Assembly: GCA_016927595.1 (NCBI GenBank)
Contig: JAFGMI010000021.1
Location: forward strand, 40,996 to 104,995
Source of the DNA: Melioribacteraceae bacterium
GTDB taxonomy: Bacteria; Bacteroidota; Ignavibacteria; Ignavibacteriales; Melioribacteraceae
Length of the DNA stretch: 64,000 nucleotides
Direction of reading: 5' to 3'
Part shown: in pieces, positions 58,243 through 64,000 of the stretch
How the letters are laid out: every line of letters starts with the position of its first letter
Position numbering within the stretch: the first letter of the stretch is position 1
Position numbers and translations under genes: made by a program
Notes under the pieces: generated by a model
Seen by the model: only the letters and a program-made list of their open reading frames with translations
Database searches by the model: none
What the model was told of the DNA's origin: nothing

Positions 58243-60615
58243 ATGGTACAAGCAAGTAAATTTATAATTCTTGATAATTACAATAACCTTATCAAATCCG
58301 CACTTCAGGGAAAAGACAGTTTCCCGGATGAAGTTTGTAATTTTCTTGTGTCGGACTTCGAATTCCAGGCTGCCGTGTTGTTCAAAATAGTTTCAACGGA
58401 AAGCCTTTTAGTACTGGGTAAATCATCATCTGCCAGAAAAAACTACCTTAGAGGTTCCGAATTTTCTTGCTCTGTATGTACTTTATTTAAGAATTTTAAC
58501 GAATTTTCGATGCACTCGGACAGTAATTGCGAACTTCAGATTTCAGAATTTGTTATCTATGAAAGTTGTATTACTTTTAATCTTGGGAATGAAGAAAGAG
58601 CTTTTCTGAAAGTTTCAAAGAAAACCCCTTTCTCACAATCAGACGGTGAATCGCTTCAGAAAATAACCGAGTACATTAAATATATTTTACTTAACTGGAG
58701 CAATGCCCGGGGCGGAAATACAAATATTTCTGATGTGCCTTTCTCTGAAATTGCCGAAGAAGTTGCCAATGAATTAAGATCACATACCAATTCTATTATT
58801 GGTTCAGGTTCAATTCTCAGTGAAGATAATCTAACCTCTTCACAAACTGAATATGTGAATACTATAAGGAAAAACGCACAGAGCCTTCTGGTAAATTTGA
58901 AGGATTTTATGGAGATCGCCCGACTGGAATTTACCAGTGGCGAAGAAATAAAAAAAAATATAAAACTGAAGGATATCGTTGATGAAGCCGTCAACACTGT
59001 CAAAAATAAAATACCCGGCGTAAAATCAAAGTATGATGTTGTTATCGACAGTAATCTTACCGAATCGTGTAACGTTGATGACTATAAACTCAGATTTATA
59101 CTGACTCAGCTACTTATTGTATCAACAAAACTGACCGATCCTGGCGAAATCAGAATTAAGATTAATGTACTGTCAGCCGATAAACTTCAATTTATTATTT
59201 CGGATAACGGCAAAGGTCTGGCAGAAGGTTTAGCTAAAAAGCTGTTTGATCCGTTTACTGTTACGAAAATAGCGGAACTTGAAGACAGCAGTTTAACCGG
59301 ACTGAGCCTGAATCTTGTTAAGCGATATATCAAACTTCTAAATGGCGATATCCGTGTTATTAGTCATGTTGGTCAGGGCACGACTTTTAATTTTTCACTT
59401 GAAACCGACCTTCAAAAGGATATTTCTGCAACTGCTCCCTCAGCTTTACCTAAGCCTACAAAAGAAAACAATGTACTTGTAATTGAAGATGATTATGCAA
59501 CCTCCAAGCTGCTGAGTAACTATCTGAATAAATGGGGATACAATCCTACGATTGTTAATAATGAGAACCAGGTTTTCACCGAACTCAATAAAAACAAATA
59601 CTTAGCGGTTATACTGGATATCGAATTGCCTCATATTAACGGGCTTGAACTGCTTAAAAAAATTCATGATAAAAAAGAATTTAAGAATTTACCGGTAATT
59701 GTCTGTTCTGTTGAGGTTGAAAGTCAGAAAGCGTTTTTAATGGGTGCTGTTGAATACTTTATTAAACCTATAAATTATAATTATCTGGTTGAGGTCTTAA
59801 CCAGTTATAAACTCAGAAAGAACTCAAATATACTTTGTGTTGACGATGATCTGCCTACTCTCAATTTAGTAAAGCAGGCAATCGAAACTGCCGGATTCAA
59901 TGCTATTGCCGAAAATATTTCTGCTAATGTTATGGATAATATACGTGACAAGCAGATTGACCTTGCCATAGTAGACCTCGATATGCCGACTCCTAACGGG
60001 TTTGAACTCATAAAACTCATTAAATCTGAAAAGAAATTTTCTAATCTACCGATCATTATTTATACCGGCAAAGAAGATTACTCACAGGATCTGAAGGAAA
60101 TTGACGGTCTTTTTGATGAATTACTCGATAAGAGAAGTACAAACATAGAAGACCTGGCTGATACAATTAATCTGATGATTAACAAGTACGAAGAGCCTAC
60201 ACCGGTTGAAGAGGTAATAAAAAGAGAAGACGATTCTGTCAAGATTCTTTTTGCTGAGGATTATAAACATTCACAGATTATTGTTACAAGATTACTGAAA
60301 AAAAATGGTTTTGAGAATGTTGTAGTCGTCGAAAACGGTGAAGATGCATTCAACACTGCCAAACAGGAAACATTTGATCTGATTCTAATGGATATGCAGA
60401 TGCCTATTATGAACGGTTTCGAGGCAACCGCAAAGATCCGGGAACTTAATCAGTACAAAGATACAACCATAATTGCATTAACAGCTTTTGCTATGAAAGG
60501 CGATAAAGAAAAATGTCTTGAAGCCGGCGCTACCGATTACATTCCGAAACCGATAGACAGCAAAGAGTTTATTGAAAAAGTAAAATACTACACAAACGCT
60601 GCAAAACAAGCATAA
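58243..60615 (+). CDS. hybrid signalling protein: kinase-like core with three receiver domains
   Basis: This 790-residue soluble protein has an N-terminal region (about 1-165), a dimerisation domain with a histidine in EEVANELRSHTNSIIGSGS (about 170-240), an ATPase-like domain (about 270-390), and three receiver domains (about 405-525, 530-650 and 665-785). Each receiver has acidic residues and an acceptor aspartate: VILDIELPHING, AIVDLDMPTPNG and LILMDMQMPIMNG. The ATPase N-box, normally NLLxNAxKFT, reads QLLIVSTKLT here, losing both asparagines, and the last glycine box is altered (SLTGLSLNLVK). The kinase may therefore be inactive or atypical, with the receivers as the main working parts. 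A Rho-independent terminator follows. Confidence 0.85.
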   Translation: MVQASKFIILDNYNNLIKSALQGKDSFPDEVCNFLVSDFEFQAAVLFKIVSTESLLVLGKSSSARKNYLRGSEFSCSVCTLFKNFNEFSMHSDSNCELQISEFVIYESCITFNLGNEERAFLKVSKKTPFSQSDGESLQKITEYIKYILLNWSNARGGNTNISDVPFSEIAEEVANELRSHTNSIIGSGSILSEDNLTSSQTEYVNTIRKNAQSLLVNLKDFMEIARLEFTSGEEIKKNIKLKDIVDEAVNTVKNKIPGVKSKYDVVIDSNLTESCNVDDYKLRFILTQLLIVSTKLTDPGEIRIKINVLSADKLQFIISDNGKGLAEGLAKKLFDPFTVTKIAELEDSSLTGLSLNLVKRYIKLLNGDIRVISHVGQGTTFNFSLETDLQKDISATAPSALPKPTKENNVLVIEDDYATSKLLSNYLNKWGYNPTIVNNENQVFTELNKNKYLAVILDIELPHINGLELLKKIHDKKEFKNLPVIVCSVEVESQKAFLMGAVEYFIKPINYNYLVEVLTSYKLRKNSNILCVDDDLPTLNLVKQAIETAGFNAIAENISANVMDNIRDKQIDLAIVDLDMPTPNGFELIKLIKSEKKFSNLPIIIYTGKEDYSQDLKEIDGLFDELLDKRSTNIEDLADTINLMINKYEEPTPVEEVIKREDDSVKILFAEDYKHSQIIVTRLLKKNGFENVVVVENGEDAFNTAKQETFDLILMDMQMPIMNGFEATAKIRELNQYKDTTIIALTAFAMKGDKEKCLEAGATDYIPKPIDSKEFIEKVKYYTNAAKQA

Positions 60616-60630
60616 ACTCATTTTATTTTT

Positions 60631-60660
60631 TTTACGTGATAAAATAATCCGGTATATTTG
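60631..60660 (+). promoter_or_regulatory. candidate gltX promoter inside the terminator
   Basis: TATATTTG (60653-60660), a full TAnnTTTG match, forms most of the terminator loop. TTTACG (60631-60636) lies 16 nt upstream. Transcription would start near 60668, in the right arm of the hairpin, 35 bp before gltX. Confidence 0.3.
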
Positions 60661-60676
60661 ATGCCGGATTATTTTT
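60642..60676 (+). terminator. Rho-independent terminator after the triple-receiver gene
   Basis: AAATAATCCGG (60642-60652) pairs perfectly with CCGGATTATTT (60664-60674) around an 11-nt loop, with T continuing to 60676. It lies 26 bp after the stop codon. The loop overlaps the predicted gltX promoter. Confidence 0.8.
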
Positions 60677-60702
60677 ATATGTTGATTTACAGATGAGGAT
60701 TT

Positions 60703-62163
60703 ATGATTAATGAATCACCAAGAGTAAGATTCGCTCCGAGTCCTACGGGATATCTGCACGTGGGAGGATTAAGAACTGCTTTGTATAATTATTTATTTGC
60801 TAGACATAGTAACGGAAAATTCATTTTACGGATTGAAGATACCGACAGGAACAGATATGTTGAAGGTGCACTTGAAAACCTGCTGGAAACAATTGAATGG
60901 ACGGGACTAATTCCCGATGAGGGACCAAAACAAGGCGGTGATTACGGTCCTTATATTCAATCTGAACGACTGAATCTTTACAAGGAAAATGTAGATAAGT
61001 TAATTAATGCAGGCAAAGCATATCATTGCTTTTGTTCTCCCGAAAGACTGGAAGAATTAAGGCAGGACCAGATTAAAGCCAGGCTTCCGCAGTTAAAATA
61101 CGATAAGCATTGTCTCTTTCTATCAAAAGAGGAAGTACTTAATAAGATTCAGTCCGGTGAAAAATACGTAATAAGGCTTAATGTCGAATCCGGACCGAAA
61201 GTAATGATAAAAGATATTATCAGGGGTAATGTAGAGTTTGACAGATCAACAATCGATGATCAGGTGCTGATTAAGAGCGACGGTTTCCCGACCTACCATC
61301 TTGCAAATGTGGTTGATGACCATTTAATGAAAATAACACACGTTATAAGAGGTGAAGAATGGCTTTCCTCAACCCCAAAACATGTGCTTTTATATGAATA
61401 TTTCGGCTGGGAAATACCTGAATTTGCTCATCTCCCCCTTCTTTTAAATGCCGATCGCTCCAAATTAAGTAAGCGTCAGGGTGACGTTGCCGTCGAAGAT
61501 TACAAGGCAAAGGGCTATCTTAAAGAGGCTTTGATCAACTTTGTTGCACTTCTTGGCTGGAGTGGGGGTGATGATAAAGAGTTCTATTATCTAGATGAGT
61601 TAATTGACAAGTTCACTCTTCAGCGAGTTCAGAAGTCAGGTGCTGTATTCAACATCGACAAACTTAACTGGATTAATGCTGAACACATAAAAAATCAGAA
61701 AAGTGAAGACATCCTGCCCTTCTTAAAAAACACGCTTTTACACTCTGAGTTTTCCAGAATAAGCTATACTGATGATTATCTTCTTAAAGTTATTGAAGCT
61801 ATGAAATCCAGAATTGTATTTTATTCCGATTTCCTTGAAAGAAGTTCATACTTTTTCGCATCTCCCAATGAATATGATCAGCAGATAATTGAAAAGCGTT
61901 GGAAACCTGAAACACCCGGACATCTCAGGATTCTTATTGAGGAATTTGAAAAGCTAAATAATCCAGCTCATGATGATTTTGAAACTGCTTTGAAGAGTGC
62001 TGCAGAAAAATTACAAATTGGTGCGGGTAAACTTATACATCCGGTCAGATTAGCCGTATCAGGTATAGGTGTCGGTCCCGGTGTGTATGAACTGCTCGAA
62101 ATATTGGGAAAGGAAGAAGTCATCAGAAGAATAAATACAGCTATTGAGAAAATTGCAGTATAA
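60703..62163 (+). CDS. gltX: glutamyl-tRNA synthetase
   Basis: This 486-residue class I synthetase has RFAPSPTGYLHVGGLRTALYN with the HIGH-type motif, and RIEDTDRNRY. It has a zinc-type region (CFCSPE then YDKHC, with the cysteines and tyrosine seen in E. coli-type enzymes), FPTYHLANVVDDH, and the KMSKS-type DRSKLSKRQGD. It charges tRNA-Glu. The separate glutaminyl-tRNA synthetase gene downstream means that it need not charge tRNA-Gln. GAGG lies before the ATG. glnS follows by 13 bp in what is almost certainly one operon. Confidence 0.95.
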   Translation: MINESPRVRFAPSPTGYLHVGGLRTALYNYLFARHSNGKFILRIEDTDRNRYVEGALENLLETIEWTGLIPDEGPKQGGDYGPYIQSERLNLYKENVDKLINAGKAYHCFCSPERLEELRQDQIKARLPQLKYDKHCLFLSKEEVLNKIQSGEKYVIRLNVESGPKVMIKDIIRGNVEFDRSTIDDQVLIKSDGFPTYHLANVVDDHLMKITHVIRGEEWLSSTPKHVLLYEYFGWEIPEFAHLPLLLNADRSKLSKRQGDVAVEDYKAKGYLKEALINFVALLGWSGGDDKEFYYLDELIDKFTLQRVQKSGAVFNIDKLNWINAEHIKNQKSEDILPFLKNTLLHSEFSRISYTDDYLLKVIEAMKSRIVFYSDFLERSSYFFASPNEYDQQIIEKRWKPETPGHLRILIEEFEKLNNPAHDDFETALKSAAEKLQIGAGKLIHPVRLAVSGIGVGPGVYELLEILGKEEVIRRINTAIEKIAV

Positions 62164-62176
62164 TTAAGGTATTAAA

Positions 62177-63877
62177 ATGAAAGAAGAAAATAATAACAAT
62201 ACGATCAAGCCCGGAAATTTTATTAAAGAAATTATTGAGAAAGATCTTGAAACAGGCAAATACGGAGGCAGAGTCTTTACTCGTTTTCCACCCGAACCTA
62301 ATGGATACCTTCACATAGGTCATGCAAAATCAATATGCCTTAATTTCGGTCTGGCAAACGAATATAAAGGGAAATGCAATCTTAGATTTGATGATACCAA
62401 TCCCACAAAAGAAGAACAGGAATACGTCGATTCGATTAAAGCCGATATTAAGTGGTTGGGATTCGACTGGGAAGATCGTGAATTCTATGCATCTGATTAT
62501 TTCGATCAGTTATATGAATACGCTGTAATACTGATAAAGAAAGGTAAAGCTTATGTAGATTCGTGTAGCAGTGATGAAATCAAAGAGATGAGAGGTGTCC
62601 CGACAAAACCCGGCGTTGAAAGCCCATTCCGAAATAGAACTGTTGAAGAAAATCTCGATTTATTTGAAAAGATGAAAAGCGGTAACTTCAAGGATGGTGA
62701 GCATGTGCTTAGAGCAAAAATTGATATGAGTTCGCCCAATATGAACATGAGAGATCCTATTATATACAGGATCAGACATGCATCGCATCATCGAACCGGT
62801 GACAGGTGGTGTATTTATCCCATGTATGACTGGGCACATGGTCAATCGGACTCAATCGAAAGAATCACTCATTCAATCTGCACGCTGGAATTTGAAAATC
62901 ACAGACCTCTTTACGACTGGTTCATTGAAAATATTGGCATATATTCTCCGCAGCAGATAGAATTTGCACGACTCAATTTGAATTATACTATAATGAGTAA
63001 ACGTAAATTACTAAAGCTTGTTCAGGACGGTTACGTAGACGGCTGGGACGATCCGCGGATGCCTACACTTTCTGCATACAGAAGAAGAGGCTATACTCCG
63101 GAATCTATAAGAAATTTTGCTGAATCCGTTGGAGTTGCTAAGCGTGATAATGTTATCGATGTCTCCCTGCTGGAATACAGTATCAGGGACGATCTGAATA
63201 AAAAAGCTCAGCGCGTTATGGCTGTTCTGAGACCTATAAAGGTTGTTATTACCAACTATCCTGATGAACAGGTAGAAGAATTGGATGCTGTTAACAACCC
63301 CGAAGATGAATCAATGGGGAGAAGAAAAGTACCGTTTTCTAAGATCTTATTTATTGAGCGGGATGATTTCCAGGAAATTCCTCATAAGAAATTTTTCAGA
63401 TTATCACCCGGCAGCGAAGTAAGGCTTCGATATGCATATATAATCAAATGTGAAGAGGTTATTAAAGACTCTTCTTCAGGTGAGATAATTGAACTAAAAT
63501 GTACTTACGATCCCGATACCAGAAGCGGATCCGGTACAAGTACGAAAAAAGTAAAAGGAACTATTCACTGGGTATCTGCACGACATGCTGTTACCGCTGA
63601 AGTACGACTATACGACAGACTGTTTAATCACCCTGATCCCGGCGGTGATAAGGAAACAGATTTTATAGAACATATTAATCCTGATTCACTTGAAACTCTC
63701 AAGGGATGCAAACTCGAACCTTTTTTATCTGCCGCAAATCCCGGGGACAGATTTCAGTTTGAACGACTCGGTTATTTCTGCGTAGATACAAAATATTCAA
63801 AACCTGGCAGTTTAGTATTTAACCGAACTGTAACACTGAAGGATACTTGGGCTAAAATAGAAAAGGCTAAACAATAA
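62177..63877 (+). CDS. glnS: glutaminyl-tRNA synthetase
   Basis: This 566-residue protein has the GlnRS signatures [78 protein letters not shown], and the KMSKS-type [10 protein letters not shown] beta-barrel anticodon-binding domain fills the C-terminal 200 residues. It charges tRNA-Gln directly and so replaces the GatCAB amidotransferase route for glutamine. It follows gltX by 13 bp with AAGG as the ribosome-binding site. Bacterial GlnRS is thought to derive from a eukaryotic GluRS lineage by early transfer. No terminator is visible before the downstream tRNA-Leu. Confidence 0.96.
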   Translation: MKEENNNNTIKPGNFIKEIIEKDLETGKYGGRVFTRFPPEPNGYLHIGHAKSICLNFGLANEYKGKCNLRFDDTNPTKEEQEYVDSIKADIKWLGFDWEDREFYASDYFDQLYEYAVILIKKGKAYVDSCSSDEIKEMRGVPTKPGVESPFRNRTVEENLDLFEKMKSGNFKDGEHVLRAKIDMSSPNMNMRDPIIYRIRHASHHRTGDRWCIYPMYDWAHGQSDSIERITHSICTLEFENHRPLYDWFIENIGIYSPQQIEFARLNLNYTIMSKRKLLKLVQDGYVDGWDDPRMPTLSAYRRRGYTPESIRNFAESVGVAKRDNVIDVSLLEYSIRDDLNKKAQRVMAVLRPIKVVITNYPDEQVEELDAVNNPEDESMGRRKVPFSKILFIERDDFQEIPHKKFFRLSPGSEVRLRYAYIIKCEEVIKDSSSGEIIELKCTYDPDTRSGSGTSTKKVKGTIHWVSARHAVTAEVRLYDRLFNHPDPGGDKETDFIEHINPDSLETLKGCKLEPFLSAANPGDRFQFERLGYFCVDTKYSKPGSLVFNRTVTLKDTWAKIEKAKQ

Positions 63878-63886
63878 GAATATTTA

Positions 63887-63917
63887 TTGCAAGACCACTA
63901 TTACTTTCTTATTTTTG
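63887..63917 (+). promoter_or_regulatory. candidate promoter of tRNA-Leu
   Basis: TTG (63887-63889) is followed after exactly 20 nt by TATTTTTG (63910-63917), a full match to the TAnnTTTG element, 36 bp before the tRNA. It also reads as TTGCAA-N17-TATTTT. Confidence 0.5.
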
Positions 63918-63952
63918 GTTCGCTCTTTTTATTGTAATGTTGATTAATAAAT

Positions 63953-64000
63953 GCCGGAGTGGCGGAATTGGTAGACGCGCATGACTCAAAATCATGTATC
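63953..64000 (+). tRNA. tRNA-Leu (anticodon CAA), 3' part off the window
   Basis: The sequence starts GCCGGAG-T-GGCGGAATTGGTAGACGCG, the usual bacterial tRNA-Leu acceptor and D-arm. It continues through an anticodon stem CATGA/TCATG around loop CTCAAAA, giving anticodon CAA. The window ends just after the anticodon arm, so the long variable arm, T-arm and acceptor 3' strand are not visible. Confidence 0.92.

Noticed and set aside
1..64000. CRISPR arrays, insertion sequences and toxin-antitoxin modules
   Set aside because: No regularly spaced repeats, transposases, terminal inverted repeats or recognisable toxin or antitoxin pairs were seen.

Overview
The window is an AT-rich bacterial chromosome segment with densely packed genes and no mobile element, phage, rRNA or CRISPR locus that I can see. 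Several families point to the Bacteroidota/Chlorobiota group: a PorD-type (DUF4835) type IX secretion protein, a TonB-receptor plus DUF4249 lipoprotein pair, LytTR response regulators beside very large PAS/GAF histidine kinases, a K+-type membrane pyrophosphatase, a glutaminyl-tRNA synthetase, and promoters that look like TTG-N19/21-TAnnTT. Clear Shine-Dalgarno sequences are common (for example AGGAGG before the TTG start of the serine palmitoyltransferase gene). This, with the gene mix, makes me favour an Ignavibacteria-like lineage over Bacteroidia. That placement is an inference.

Layout. 0-6.4 kb: partial maf, a small secreted FN3-like protein, a MATE exporter, a double-HTH regulator with an overlapping 31-codon membrane microprotein, a pilin-like protein, tRNA-Ala, a PhoD phosphatase, a heme lipoprotein and a DUF123 nuclease-like protein. 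6.4-11.8 kb: a probable bacterial ceramide cassette (SDR reductase, serine palmitoyltransferase, GNAT-type acyltransferase) followed by a secreted HEAT-cyclophilin protein. 11.8-15.6 kb: PorD, a PorV-like barrel and a helix-hairpin-helix/beta-barrel protein. 15.7-24.3 kb: a citrate module with an isocitrate dehydrogenase-type enzyme, an HD protein lacking the motif histidine, an aconitase-type enzyme and a PH-like membrane protein. After a separate promoter/operator come MmgE/PrpD, a CitD-CitE fusion and CitF. 24.3-29.5 kb: DUF4249/TonB receptor and acetyl-CoA synthetase. 29.7-30.1 kb: a small helical protein behind a long palindrome.

30.1-47.4 kb is almost all on the minus strand. It holds an AbgT transporter next to a PAS/GAF kinase, an Rsb-like partner-switching set (anti-sigma kinase, STAS, SpoIIE phosphatase), a REC-kinase, two LytTR regulators, a 1602-residue REC/PAS/GAF kinase, a Na/Pi cotransporter and CorA. 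48-64 kb is mostly housekeeping: folE, yidD, topA, pyrE, a radical SAM enzyme, membrane pyrophosphatase, a DUF3298 lipoprotein, an AlaX-like protein, a kinase with three receivers but a degenerate ATP site, gltX, glnS and the start of tRNA-Leu(CAA).

The most coherent biology is (i) citrate/isocitrate interconversion and citrate cleavage to oxaloacetate plus acetate, with acetyl-CoA synthetase 3 kb away to recapture acetate; (ii) ceramide synthesis; and (iii) a large sensory island physically joined to phosphate, magnesium and AbgT transporters. All functional calls come from motif and family recognition by eye; no database search was run.
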